Source: Acinetobacter genomosp. 15BJ
GTDB lineage: Bacteria; Pseudomonadota; Gammaproteobacteria; Pseudomonadales; Moraxellaceae
Reading direction: 5' to 3'
DNA: 64,000 bases
NCBI RefSeq assembly: GCF_000400715.1
Contig: NZ_KE007351.1
Span: 400,001 to 464,000 of the forward strand
The first letter of the stretch is position 1; each line of letters begins with the position of its first letter. Of this stretch, positions 8,816 to 18,405 are shown piece after piece. The position numbers were made by a program, and so were the translations under genes. The notes beneath the pieces were generated by a model. That model did no database searches and was not told where the DNA came from. It saw only the letters and a program-made list of their open reading frames with translations.

Positions 8816-11800
8816 CTACCCTTTCTGCTCAGCGAAATCGTCAGATTTTTTCTGAAGAGCTTGGTTAAACCAAACATACAGGGTGGGCAGAATAATCAAG
8901 GTAAGTAGCGTTGAGGAAATAATTCCCCCTATAACAACGGTTGCAATTGGGCGCTGTACTTCTGAACCAATCCCCACGTTTAAAGCCATAGGGATAAAGC
9001 CCAAAGAGGCAACCAGTGCAGTAATCAGCACTGGCCGCAAACGTTCTAATGCACCATGTTTTACTGCATCAATCAGCCCTTCACCCTGATCACGCAATCT
9101 CTGAATGGCCGATACGAGTACCAAACCATTGAGTACTGCAACACCCGATAAAGCAATAAAACCAACAGCAGCCGAGATAGAGAAAGGAATATCACGGAGG
9201 GCTAAAGCAATGACGCCACCCGTTAATGCAAAAGGCACACCAGTAAAGACCAGCACACTATTTCTGATATTGCCTAAGGCCATATAAATCATTGCAAATA
9301 TCAAAATCAAAGCGATGGGTACAACAATCATAAGTCGATTAGAGGCGGACTCCATTTGTTCAAAAGTACCGCCCCAAGTGAGCCAGTAACCTTCTGGCAT
9401 TTGGAAATCAGAGTTTAATTTTGATTGTGCATCAGCAATGTAACTACCGATATCAGTACCACGCACGTTTGCCGTGATCACAATACGACGTTTACCATTT
9501 TCACGAGAAATTTGGTTGGGTCCTTGAATATTCTTCAATTCAATCAATTCGGACAACAATACACTTGAACCATCAGGCAAACTGACAGGAATTTGATACA
9601 GTTTTTCCAGGTCAGTTACTGAGTTTTGATCCATCCGCACAACAATATCGAACTTACGATCACCCTCAAATACTTTACCTGCTGTTTCACCGGTGATTAG
9701 ATTAGAAATATGCTTTTGCACATCTTCTGCATCTAGCCCATAGTTCGCAATCATGTCTTTCTTGAGTTCAACAGACACCATTGGCAGTCCCGACATCTGT
9801 TCAACTTTCAAGTCAGCTGTACCGTTCACACCTTCAAGTACATCTGCAACACCATTCCCTAATTCCAAAAGCTGCTCTAAATCATCTCCGTAAATTTTTA
9901 CAGCAACGTCAGTACGGACACCTGAAATAAGTTCGTTAAATCGCATTTGAATCGGTTGAGTGAACTCATAGTTGTTTCCATATACACTTTTAGAAACACG
10001 TTCAATTTCAGCAACGATAGCGGATTTTTCTTTATCGGGATCTGGCCACTGATCGCGTGGTTTCAATATGACAAAATTATCAGCTACGTTTGGTGGCACC
10101 GGATCAGTTGCAATCTCAGCCGTACCGACTTTGGCAAATATCGTTTGAACCTCAGGGATTTTCTTGATTTCTTTCTCAAGCGCATATTGCATTTCGACCG
10201 CTTGAGTTAAGGACGTGCCCGGTATACGCAGCGCATGTAATGCCACATCACCTTCATCTAAAGAGGGAATAAATTCAGACCCCAATCGTGTTGAAAGGCT
10301 TGCACTAAATACAAAGAATACAGCTACAAAAGCAATCAGCTTGTACCTATGATTCAATGACCAATCTAAGACCGGGTTATAAATCTTTTTAATGAAGTAA
10401 ACAATTCTAGACTCTTCATCTTTGATTTTACCTGCGGTCACTAAAGCCACCATTGCAGGTACAAATGTAATCGATAGAAGCATAGCGGCAACCAATGCCA
10501 TCACTACGGTCATTGCCATAGGCGTGAACATCTTGCCTTCTACCCCAGTCAAGGTCATTATCGGCAAATACACCAAGATGATGATCAACTGACCATAGAG
10601 AATGGCTTTTCGTGATTCCTTAGTCGCTTCAAAAACCGTCGTGAATCGTTCTTGACGGGTGAGTATTCGTCCTAATTCTTTCTGCTTCATCGCCAATTTG
10701 GCAAGTGAGGCTTCAACAATTACCACGGCACCATCTACAATGATCCCGAAGTCCAAAGCCCCTAAGCTCATTAAATTTGCACTAATTTTCTGATTCACCA
10801 TACCTGTTATGGTCATCAGCATAGACAGTGGTATCACCATTGCGGTAATCAGTGCAGCACGGAAATGACCCAGAAAAATGAACAACACGACAATGACCAG
10901 AATTGCACCTTCGAGCAAATTCTTCTTCACGGTTTCAATCGTGGCATCAACTAATGTCGTACGGTTATATACTGCTTTGGCTTCAACACCTTCAGGTAAA
11001 GACTTTTGGACTTGCTGTAATTTTTGATCTACTGCATGAGCGACATTACGAGAGTTTTCTCCAATCAGCATAAAAGCTGTACCCAGCACGATTTCCTGGC
11101 CATCTTTTGTTGCAGCACCTGTACGGAGTTCATGTCCAATAGAAATCTTAGCTACATCTTTTAAACGCAAAATATAACCATTGCTTGTGGTGATCGGAAT
11201 ATTCTGAATTTGTTCAATCGAACTGATTTGAGAATCAGAACGTATCAAGTACTGCTCACCATTCTTCTCAATATAGCCTGAACCTTTATTCATGCTATTT
11301 TTAGAAATAGCATCCAAAATAGTCTTTTGATCTAGACCAATACTTCGTAAATACGCATAGTCGGGCTGTACAACAAATTGTTTTAAATAGCCACCAATCG
11401 TATTGATTTCATTCACACCTTCGACATTTCGAAGCTGAGGCTTGATCACCCAATCCTGAAGTGTTCGCAATTCAGTCGGTGAAAGTGGAGTCGGGTTGTT
11501 TTTTGCATTTTCCACCGTGTACATGAAGATTTCGCCAAGTCCTGTAGAAACAGGACCCATAGAAGTCGATATACCTCCTGGAAGACTTGGTGTAACCCCT
11601 TGCAACTTTTCATTCACTAGCTGACGGGCAAAGTAAATGTCCGTGCCTTCCTTAAAAATCGCAGTCACTTGAGATAAGCCGTATCTGGATACTGATCGGG
11701 TATAGTCCAGATTAGGAATACCAGCCAAAGCCGTTTCAATGGGGTAGGTGACCTGGGATTCCATCTCGGTTGGAGATAAGCCCTGGGCCTCACTGTTAAT

Positions 11801-11944
11801 TTGAACTTGTACGTTGGTAATATCGGGTACAGCATCAATTGGCAGTTTAAAATAGTTGTAAACGCCAAATGCCCCTATGAATAGGAAAATGATCAGTACC
11901 AGCCAACGATTCTTTATCGAGAGCTTTACAATTTGGTCAAACAT
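8816..11944 (-). CDS. czcA: Heavy-metal RND efflux pump, inner-membrane subunit (CzcA/CusA family)
   Basis: A 1042-residue proton-driven pump of the usual HME-RND length, with 12 membrane segments and two large periplasmic loops. Transmembrane segment 4 carries ALDFGIIVDGAVVIVE, the proton-relay signature of the CzcA/CnrA branch that exports divalent cations (Co, Zn, Cd, Ni), not the CusA Cu/Ag branch. An AGGAG-like site (GGAGTAGCG) precedes ATG 11944. It is third in a CBA operon with 12-bp gaps. The exact metal cannot be read from the sequence. Confidence 0.93.
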   Translation of the reverse strand: MFDQIVKLSIKNRWLVLIIFLFIGAFGVYNYFKLPIDAVPDITNVQVQINSEAQGLSPTEMESQVTYPIETALAGIPNLDYTRSVSRYGLSQVTAIFKEGTDIYFARQLVNEKLQGVTPSLPGGISTSMGPVSTGLGEIFMYTVENAKNNPTPLSPTELRTLQDWVIKPQLRNVEGVNEINTIGGYLKQFVVQPDYAYLRSIGLDQKTILDAISKNSMNKGSGYIEKNGEQYLIRSDSQISSIEQIQNIPITTSNGYILRLKDVAKISIGHELRTGAATKDGQEIVLGTAFMLIGENSRNVAHAVDQKLQQVQKSLPEGVEAKAVYNRTTLVDATIETVKKNLLEGAILVIVVLFIFLGHFRAALITAMVIPLSMLMTITGMVNQKISANLMSLGALDFGIIVDGAVVIVEASLAKLAMKQKELGRILTRQERFTTVFEATKESRKAILYGQLIIILVYLPIMTLTGVEGKMFTPMAMTVVMALVAAMLLSITFVPAMVALVTAGKIKDEESRIVYFIKKIYNPVLDWSLNHRYKLIAFVAVFFVFSASLSTRLGSEFIPSLDEGDVALHALRIPGTSLTQAVEMQYALEKEIKKIPEVQTIFAKVGTAEIATDPVPPNVADNFVILKPRDQWPDPDKEKSAIVAEIERVSKSVYGNNYEFTQPIQMRFNELISGVRTDVAVKIYGDDLEQLLELGNGVADVLEGVNGTADLKVEQMSGLPMVSVELKKDMIANYGLDAEDVQKHISNLITGETAGKVFEGDRKFDIVVRMDQNSVTDLEKLYQIPVSLPDGSSVLLSELIELKNIQGPNQISRENGKRRIVITANVRGTDIGSYIADAQSKLNSDFQMPEGYWLTWGGTFEQMESASNRLMIVVPIALILIFAMIYMALGNIRNSVLVFTGVPFALTGGVIALALRDIPFSISAAVGFIALSGVAVLNGLVLVSAIQRLRDQGEGLIDAVKHGALERLRPVLITALVASLGFIPMALNVGIGSEVQRPIATVVIGGIISSTLLTLIILPTLYVWFNQALQKKSDDFAEQKG

Positions 11945-11956
11945 AAACGCTACTCC

Positions 11957-13432
11957 TTAATGATCATGAGTAGCGCCAGATTTACCCAGCTCTGCTTTTA
12001 ATAAATAAGAATTACCTGCTGCATAAATCTGCCCTGCTTTTAGACCAGATTTAACTTCAACAAAACCATTAAATTTATCGCCTAACTCTAGAGGACGTGC
12101 TTCAAAGTCATTCCCGACACGAATAAACACCACATCCCAATCACGGAAGTTTTGCAAAGCATCTTCACGGACAACCATCGGTTTCATGCTCTGGTTTTCA
12201 AAGATTTGTGCAGTGATTAACTGTCCTGAACGCCATCTGAACTGGTTGGGAATTTCAATAAAAACTTGCGCAGTTCGTGTTTTTGGATCAATCACGTCAC
12301 TGATATATTTGATGCGCCCCAATGCTTCTTCTGTGCCTGTTTGAGTTTGAGGCTTAACAGTTACTTTATTATTTGGATTAATGGCATCCAGTTGATCCGC
12401 AGGCACATTAACCACAGCAAGTAACTGAGTTGTATTGGCAATTTTGAACAATGGAGATGATGGCGTTACATTAGAACCAACAGCACCAAGCACTTGTAGA
12501 ATCGTACCTGACATTGCGGCTCTGACTTCAATTGTTCCATTACCTGCCCCCCCATAGGAACGGATTAAGCTATTCAGCTCATTGGCCCTAGTCTGAGCAT
12601 TTTCAAATTCACGTTTGGCATTGATGTAGTCAATTTCAGGTGAAACTTTCTTTTGAAATAAAACTCGTTCCTGTTCCATCTTTTTACGGGCAAATTGTAA
12701 GGTATCCAATGCAAGCGTACGTTCCGCATTAAGACGGATTAACTCCTGACTTTGCACAGTCGCTAACAGATCCCCCTGATTCACTTTATCGCCAATTGAA
12801 CGGTACGTTTTTATTAATGTTCCACTCGTTTTAGGTGTAATAAAGCCTTCAAAATTATCAGGAAATTTAAGTTCACCTTTGAGTTCGAGTGCATTTTCAA
12901 ACATCATGGGTTCAACTTTTAAAAGTTCCAAACCACTGCTCTTGATACTGCTATCAAGCATAGTGACTCGTCCCTCTTTGGTATCCCATTTCCAAGTATG
13001 TTTTTTACCTTGATAATCAACATTGATCACCATCAAGAATGAATGTGGCTCATAGACAATTTCATTCCCAATCAGATAATCGCTTTCAGGCTTAAATGAT
13101 ATGGTTTGTTCTGCATCAAGACGCTGGATAAAAATATTGGCACTAATCTCTTCTGGTTTTAATGGCTTATCTTTAAAGTAGCCATACACCCGTAAATGAG
13201 GCTCTACCCCTTCCTCGAAGATTTTGACTTCAGCAGCAAAATCACCATCGCGATATAAACGGCCCCCATGCGGGCCTTTTTCATCTCCTGCTACAGCAAC
13301 TTTTTCTTCAGTCACCTCATTATGACTTGAAGTTTCGGCTTTATTACCCGTTTTGTACCAAGCGATTGCACATAAAACGACTAATAAAGCGATAACACCT
13401 GTAGTAATTAAAGTATTGGTTGGTTTATTCAT
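11957..13432 (-). CDS. czcB: Heavy-metal RND periplasmic adaptor subunit (CzcB-like)
   Basis: A 491-residue membrane-fusion protein. Order: N-terminal membrane anchor (about residues 10-27); an extra domain containing GPHGGRLYRDGDF and HLRVYGY, seen in czc/ncc-type adaptors; a lipoyl half motif (TLIKTYRSIGDKVNQGDLL); a coiled hairpin (RLNAERTLAL to SLIRSYGG); the second half-lipoyl; and a C-terminal barrel. It ends ELGKSGATHDH, a His-containing tail. It links CzcA to the outer-membrane channel. Confidence 0.92.
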   Translation of the reverse strand: MNKPTNTLITTGVIALLVVLCAIAWYKTGNKAETSSHNEVTEEKVAVAGDEKGPHGGRLYRDGDFAAEVKIFEEGVEPHLRVYGYFKDKPLKPEEISANIFIQRLDAEQTISFKPESDYLIGNEIVYEPHSFLMVINVDYQGKKHTWKWDTKEGRVTMLDSSIKSSGLELLKVEPMMFENALELKGELKFPDNFEGFITPKTSGTLIKTYRSIGDKVNQGDLLATVQSQELIRLNAERTLALDTLQFARKKMEQERVLFQKKVSPEIDYINAKREFENAQTRANELNSLIRSYGGAGNGTIEVRAAMSGTILQVLGAVGSNVTPSSPLFKIANTTQLLAVVNVPADQLDAINPNNKVTVKPQTQTGTEEALGRIKYISDVIDPKTRTAQVFIEIPNQFRWRSGQLITAQIFENQSMKPMVVREDALQNFRDWDVVFIRVGNDFEARPLELGDKFNGFVEVKSGLKAGQIYAAGNSYLLKAELGKSGATHDH

Positions 13433-13443
13433 ATTTTCAGGCC

Positions 13444-14643
13444 TTATTCTTGATCTAAATTGGTCACATAATTTCGTTCAACCTCTGCAATTTGATTTTG
13501 CAAAGCCAACCACAAATCGAATCGAGCGAGATGTTTATCCAACCAAATTTGCTTAATAGTATTGAATTCAAGTAAAGAAATTTTTCCTGCCTGATACCCC
13601 ATTTCAGCAATTCTCAAACTTTCTTTGGTGGCAGGAAGTATGGACTGATCATAATTTTTGATCGAATCAATCAGGTTCGATACTTCAATAGACTTATTTT
13701 CTAATTCAATTTTGGAGTTACGGTTTACGAGAATAGAACGAGTTTCTGCATGTACTTGCTCCGCTTGTGCAAGTGCAATGCTCCCCTTATTTCGATTAAA
13801 AACAGATAGGGGAATAGATGTAGAAACTAAGAAAACTTGATCATTGGTCTCCTGATAGTTCCTTACCCCTAAACCCAGCGTAATATCTGGCACGGCTTCT
13901 TTTTTAGCTAATTCATACTGGGTTTTAGCCAGTTGAGTTTTAAGCAAGGCTTCTTGTTCAGATAAGCTCAGTTTATCCGCAAAGTTAATGCTTAAAGGAA
14001 CTTCTATTGCTTGATCAGGTAATACAGATATGAATTTGGAACACAGATTTTTTTGAAATTGAACTTTCTTCACTTCGTTCTGATAACGTAGTTTTGATTC
14101 AGACGATAAAGCTGAACTCAATTGAACATCAGATGGAATTACTCTGCCAAACTTCAATTTTTCATTCAGAACATGGGCTTGTCTCGCGTTCATCTTGCTT
14201 TCGGTAGAATAAATTTCTACCCGTTTTGAAGCCGCATACCAATTTGACATACAAACACGGAAATCGGCTTTTAATTCAGCCTGACGCTTCAATGCCTCAA
14301 ATTGGTTGTTATTGCCTTGAAAACCTGCCAACTGCCTACGCAAAGCGCGTTTATTATTGAGAGGAATATCCTGGGACAAACCAATCATAGTCGTTGGCCC
14401 ATCAAGATCTTTAAGGTCTGAATTACCTAAATTGTCTAATTCAAGATTAAACGTAGGATTATTAAGTCTACCGGCATATTTCTGATTTATGGCATATGCG
14501 TGTTGAGACTGTTGCAAACTCTTCAAAATTGAATCGTTTGAAATTACCTGTTGTTGTAGCTGAACGTAATCAGATGCTGCAAATAATCGAGTCGTTGCTG
14601 CTACTAAACCACAGGCAAGAAATATCTGATATTTTTTAGACAT
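13444..14643 (-). CDS. czcC: Outer-membrane channel of the RND system (CzcC-like, TolC family)
   Basis: A 399-residue protein with a signal peptide (about residues 1-23) and two TolC-type repeats rich in long helices, such as ANPTF-like RLNNPTFNLELDNLG and MGYQAGKISLLEFNTIKQ. It is the first of three genes in the C-B-A order usual for czc/cnr/ncc operons, separated from czcB by 11 bp. It provides the trimeric channel for metal expulsion across the outer membrane. Confidence 0.9.
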   Translation of the reverse strand: MSKKYQIFLACGLVAATTRLFAASDYVQLQQQVISNDSILKSLQQSQHAYAINQKYAGRLNNPTFNLELDNLGNSDLKDLDGPTTMIGLSQDIPLNNKRALRRQLAGFQGNNNQFEALKRQAELKADFRVCMSNWYAASKRVEIYSTESKMNARQAHVLNEKLKFGRVIPSDVQLSSALSSESKLRYQNEVKKVQFQKNLCSKFISVLPDQAIEVPLSINFADKLSLSEQEALLKTQLAKTQYELAKKEAVPDITLGLGVRNYQETNDQVFLVSTSIPLSVFNRNKGSIALAQAEQVHAETRSILVNRNSKIELENKSIEVSNLIDSIKNYDQSILPATKESLRIAEMGYQAGKISLLEFNTIKQIWLDKHLARFDLWLALQNQIAEVERNYVTNLDQE

Positions 14644-14690
14644 GACTTTACCTATACAAAAAAATGGAAATTATTTTTTGTACAGAAAAA

Positions 14691-15137
14691 TCAATTTCTT
14701 AGAACAATTAAACCTTTTGTAAATATATAGGAATTACAAAGATATTCTATCCTTTTCCTAAGTGCATAGGATCGAACGGGTCGTTCAAAAAGACTCAGGA
14801 AAAGCAGAATGAGCGGGAGGGAAAAACTCAAGAGAAAAACTGGATCAATGCTCATTTGGTCTTTAGCTTGAACCGGTGGAGTAGAATGATGAAAAGGTGA
14901 TTCATCATAACTGGTCCAGTTGTGATTTTTAGTATCTTCTATAAAAACCTGCTCTTCATCATGGTGAATAAGCGACCATTGGCTGGAACTATCTGTTTCA
15001 ACGGAGATATTCACATCGTGATGATGATCAAGATTTTTAGCTATAACGGGCGCCCACGAGTAAGCTCCCGTTGTTGTTATCGTAAACAAAAACAGGACAA
15101 ACGCAAGAATAAGTTTTGAGAACTTATTATGTGGCAT
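14691..15137 (-). CDS. His-rich membrane protein upstream of czcC (CzcI-like)
   Basis: A 148-residue protein with an N-terminal signal or membrane segment (about residues 9-28), a soluble stretch with clustered histidines (NLDHHHDVN, SLIHHDEEQ, SPFHHSTPP) and a C-terminal membrane segment (FLLSFSLPLILLFLSLF). It is the promoter-proximal gene of the efflux operon, where CzcI/CnrY-type small regulators or periplasmic metal binders are found. Function is by position and composition only. Confidence 0.62.
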   Translation of the reverse strand: MPHNKFSKLILAFVLFLFTITTTGAYSWAPVIAKNLDHHHDVNISVETDSSSQWSLIHHDEEQVFIEDTKNHNWTSYDESPFHHSTPPVQAKDQMSIDPVFLLSFSLPLILLFLSLFERPVRSYALRKRIEYLCNSYIFTKGLIVLRN

Positions 15138-15273
15138 ACTAAAAAATCATCTCGAGATTCGCAGAAAGCATACTGAATAGAACTTCAAAAGTAAATTGTT
15201 ACCTAAGATAAAAAATATTTGTATTAGATCTTTTTCATAAATCATCTTTTACTAAGCTCTAAGTTATAGATTT

Positions 15274-15466
15274 GAATAACCATAGATTTTGTAGACACCA
15301 TTTAGTTAAAGATAACTTGGAATATGAGCTTATTCAACATAATGGAGGTTATGCGAAATTAACATGTAAGCCCAAAATAGAAATGTCCGTTTTTAGAATA
15401 TGCACTTTTGCAATTATAGAAGCGGACGGTTTGATATGTTGGTGTCTACAAAATCGGTGGCTATTC
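15274..15466. repeat. Inverted-repeat pair bounding a 193-bp noncoding segment
   Basis: The 27 bases at 15274-15300 and the reverse complement of 15440-15466 agree in 23 or 24 positions, including an identical run GATTTTGTAGACACCA. The 139 bases between encode nothing convincing. The right copy supplies the TAG stop of the CoiA-like gene (15461-15463), so the unit appears to have landed in that gene. No target duplication is clear. It may be a MITE-like remnant. The wider gene-free stretch 15138-15460 also contains the promoter region of the efflux operon. Confidence 0.55.
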
Positions 15467-15811
15467 ATGGTTTATTCTTGGCGGCATTGCCCACTCATAC
15501 GTGTTCTTATGGCAAACTGCACAATTAAATAGCAAGCTAATTTGTTTCTGGTTAATAATAGATTGGGCAATAATTTGCTTAGCTAGCTGATGTTGCAAAG
15601 TTTCTAAATTGCAAAAGCTAGTCTTATGTCGAAAATGATTGATACGGACTTTCCCGAGCACTGTTACCAATTCGCCGCTGCATTCAGAATTCGGGCAGTA
15701 ATAGCTCGGCTTTAGTCCTTTTTGTCGCCATTGAATAGCTTGGTCAATCGTAACCAATTGCCCTTGCTGATTAAGCGCAAACCCAAAGCAGTGCTGTTCC
15801 GTAAAATTCAT
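15461..15811 (-). CDS. CoiA-like zinc-ribbon protein, probably truncated
   Basis: A 116-residue product. ATG 15811 has AGGAG seven bases upstream, preferred over an in-frame start at 15862 inside the previous gene. Two CxxC-type pairs are seen: YYCPNSECSGELV and NCAVCHKNTYEW. The segment RINHFRHKTSFC resembles the zinc-ribbon and entry to the nuclease domain of competence CoiA proteins. The ORF stops in the inverted repeat beginning at 15440, so a longer ancestral protein (with nuclease domain) was probably cut. Last gene of the transposition block. Confidence 0.6.
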   Translation of the reverse strand: MNFTEQHCFGFALNQQGQLVTIDQAIQWRQKGLKPSYYCPNSECSGELVTVLGKVRINHFRHKTSFCNLETLQHQLAKQIIAQSIINQKQISLLFNCAVCHKNTYEWAMPPRINHE

Positions 15812-15821
15812 TACACGCTCC

Positions 15822-17261
15822 TTACTGCCCAGCTCGCGGCAACCAATAATGCTTACCTTCATAATTAAGTCTTAGCATTTCATTATCTGGCTGACAGAAA
15901 ACTGGTACATTGGCTAAGGCCTTTAAGCTGACTTCCTGATCGTGGAAATAGGCCATACCCAATTGCAACCAGCGCAGTTGGTCTTTTTTGCTTAAGGGGG
16001 TAGTCTGCCTAGCAAGCCCCATAATTTCCTGCTCCAGTTGCTGCCGCTTGGCACGTTTACGCCGCTTTAAATCTGGTACTTCACATTTAAGCTCCAGTTC
16101 CTGCGTCTGGTTCAAATAATTGATAAAACCGTAAAGGGCATTGCGCTGACCAGACTTGAGGGTCAAATAGTTATCTATTTGCGCTTGGCTTGGCGCCTGA
16201 GCGCCAATCAACCCAAACTGCTGATAAAGTCCCGCCACGGGTTGCAAAGCCAACCTGAGCGATTTAAGCGTGGTTCTGCCCGCGTTTATTTTCTTCACCA
16301 GAATTTCATAGTAGCGATCAACCTGCTCAGGCACTGCATCAAATTTACCTAAGAGATTTTGAATGCGTTCCTGCTCGGCAATATCATCTTTCACTTTTAG
16401 ATTTATAGTGATTTGGCCTGTATCTATTAGCCACCGAAGTACAGTTAAATGACTGCGCAATCCCTCAGGCTTAAATTCATTAGCCAGTTTATCGTAATTA
16501 GGAATTTGCCCCCAAAGTGCATTACAGCGCTCAAAGAACTTAACAAAGTGTTGATGTTTTAGCGTGACTACTTGGTAATCTCGCTGCGCCACAAACCACT
16601 TAATAAAATCACCATATCCTTGTTTAACTCCATCCGATGCAAATTTATTCTGATTGATTTCTACTTCTCGTATCAAGCGTTGTTGCCAATAGCACGACCA
16701 GCAATGCTCACCACACCCAGCAGGCATCAACTTCTGACAAGACGGACAATTAATCTCACCTAACTCATGGCACTTGTGGCACAGCTTGCCTTGTGGGGTA
16801 TCCACCAGTTTACGGTAGCGCCGACAGGCAGGACAGGTTTCACATACATGCTGCTGATAGCACGTACCACAGATAGGATGCTGATGCGGTAACTCTTGAT
16901 AGCGCGATAAGCCTGTCTTTTTCTTGCCGCATTCAAAGCACTGCTGTGGGGCTTTAAAATGGCGCTGGTAGCAGCTCTGACAAGCCCTACCTTGTGGCGT
17001 ATTCGCACTATGCTTCACTGCATCACACCCACAACGAATGCAAGGCTGATGACGGCGACAATCCAGACAGACGCTACTGTGTTCTTTTTTATGCAGACGC
17101 TTTATTTCACCACAACTACTACAAGGTTTTTTAGTAAACCATGTTCGATAACAGTTGGCACAGTATGTTTCTTGCTGATAGTAGCGCACGATTTTAACGT
17201 GCTGCTTATTACAATGATCACAATGGGTATGCAGCTTATTTTCTGATGAGGTTTTGTTCAT
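15822..17261 (-). CDS. Zinc-knuckle-repeat protein of the transposition block (position of tniE)
   Basis: A 479-residue protein. Residues 1-195 contain about a dozen CxxC knuckles in tandem (CDHCNK, CANC, CSSC, CLDC, CIRCGC, CQSC, CFEC, CGTC, CPAC, CHKC, CPSC, CWSC), enough for six or more zinc ribbons. The middle (about 280-400, NAGRTTLKSLRLAL then GQRNALYGFINYLNQ) resembles the helical core-binding domain of tyrosine recombinases, but no catalytic R-H-R-Y domain follows. It overlaps the tniQ gene by 26 bp. It is probably a DNA-binding accessory for target or end recognition; this is inference. Confidence 0.65.
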   Translation of the reverse strand: MNKTSSENKLHTHCDHCNKQHVKIVRYYQQETYCANCYRTWFTKKPCSSCGEIKRLHKKEHSSVCLDCRRHQPCIRCGCDAVKHSANTPQGRACQSCYQRHFKAPQQCFECGKKKTGLSRYQELPHQHPICGTCYQQHVCETCPACRRYRKLVDTPQGKLCHKCHELGEINCPSCQKLMPAGCGEHCWSCYWQQRLIREVEINQNKFASDGVKQGYGDFIKWFVAQRDYQVVTLKHQHFVKFFERCNALWGQIPNYDKLANEFKPEGLRSHLTVLRWLIDTGQITINLKVKDDIAEQERIQNLLGKFDAVPEQVDRYYEILVKKINAGRTTLKSLRLALQPVAGLYQQFGLIGAQAPSQAQIDNYLTLKSGQRNALYGFINYLNQTQELELKCEVPDLKRRKRAKRQQLEQEIMGLARQTTPLSKKDQLRWLQLGMAYFHDQEVSLKALANVPVFCQPDNEMLRLNYEGKHYWLPRAGQ

Positions 17262-18405
17262 AAAACTCCCTTATTTTTATCTTACGCTGTAACCGCGCCC
17301 ATGATTGTTTTACTGCTTCAGAAGATTTGGGATTAATCGTTTGAATCTGTTTTTGGGGCGAGCGTTTAGTCTTTTGTGGTAACTGTAAAAATACGGGCAT
17401 AAAAGCCGCTGGTACTTGGAATTCCTTGTGCCATTTAAAGCTATTCTGGCTAACTCCACATTCTGCACAGCCATCTAGCCATTGTTCTGGAGAGATTTCC
17501 AGTAGGTGGTAGACTCGTTTAAACAACTCAACTCGGTCATCAATGGACAGTAGGTCTAGCGCCAATCCCGTTGCACCAGTTTCAAGTATCTCATCGTCCA
17601 GTTTGAAACCAAAATAAGTCAACAGCAGCCCAAACATATGGTTAGGGCGTTTAATAGCACGGCGGATGAGTCTCACATAAAATAATACCAGATTAAACCA
17701 CTCTCCAGCCGATACTTGCTGCTCAAGTATCCAGCCCTGCCTGACATTCCATACCTGCTCAGCCCATTGCTGAAAGTTATAAGCAAGTAAATGAACAATT
17801 TCAGATACTGCTGCAACTGCCAGCTTTTGCTCACAATAATGACAACGATTTAAGTAACGAGCTTGGGCTTGAAGCATTTGCGGCTGATAGGGCTGATCGC
17901 AGTAAATACACTGGCTTTGTAGTTTTAAGTAGTGTTCCGTACAGTACATCACCCAACTGTAACGCCAAGATAATTTTAAATAAGCATTTTTGCCTACCTC
18001 CAAACATTCAGGGCAATGCGGATAGCCAATTTGTGAGGTGCGGTTGCGCTTAGATAAGGGCTGTGTCCACGCTATTGGCGCAGCTTGTGTTTTGATTTCA
18101 GCTCCCAAATTATCGGCAAAAATTATTAAAGTGGCAGGCACATCAACTTCTGTGTCTATCCGCGCCATAATCTCTATATCATGCTGAATATCACTGTTTA
18201 CCTGACTAAATCCTCTATCGACATCCTGTGTCCAGAGACGATAATCAGGCCAATAATACTGCGTAAACGTGAGCGGATCGCAGCCCTGATTTAAGCTGGC
18301 GCGCACCAGCCATGAGGTCATGCTTTCACCCTCATGATATGGTGTTGGTACAGTCAGTGGATTTATCCGATGACCTTGCGAATACCCTGTGTTGGTCTTA
18401 GCCAC
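17236..18405 (-). CDS. TniQ/TnsD-family target-recognition protein
   Basis: A 389-residue protein. The N-terminal PTPYHEGESMTSWLVRASL (about residues 20-38) is the TniQ domain signature. Zinc-binding cysteines follow: CPEC (about 120), MYCTEH, CIYC and CHYC. TniQ/TnsD proteins bind the attachment site and recruit TnsC; here that site is presumably comM. The start is a GTG at 18405 that overlaps the end of the tnsC-like gene by 43 bp. No later start would keep the TniQ motif. Confidence 0.88.
   Translation of the reverse strand: MAKTNTGYSQGHRINPLTVPTPYHEGESMTSWLVRASLNQGCDPLTFTQYYWPDYRLWTQDVDRGFSQVNSDIQHDIEIMARIDTEVDVPATLIIFADNLGAEIKTQAAPIAWTQPLSKRNRTSQIGYPHCPECLEVGKNAYLKLSWRYSWVMYCTEHYLKLQSQCIYCDQPYQPQMLQAQARYLNRCHYCEQKLAVAAVSEIVHLLAYNFQQWAEQVWNVRQGWILEQQVSAGEWFNLVLFYVRLIRRAIKRPNHMFGLLLTYFGFKLDDEILETGATGLALDLLSIDDRVELFKRVYHLLEISPEQWLDGCAECGVSQNSFKWHKEFQVPAAFMPVFLQLPQKTKRSPQKQIQTINPKSSEAVKQSWARLQRKIKIREFYEQNLIRK

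Noticed and set aside
15272..15532. 86-aa plus-strand ORF across the inverted repeats
   Set aside because: It crosses both repeat arms and antisense to the CoiA-like gene, lacks a ribosome-binding site and shows no recognisable pattern.
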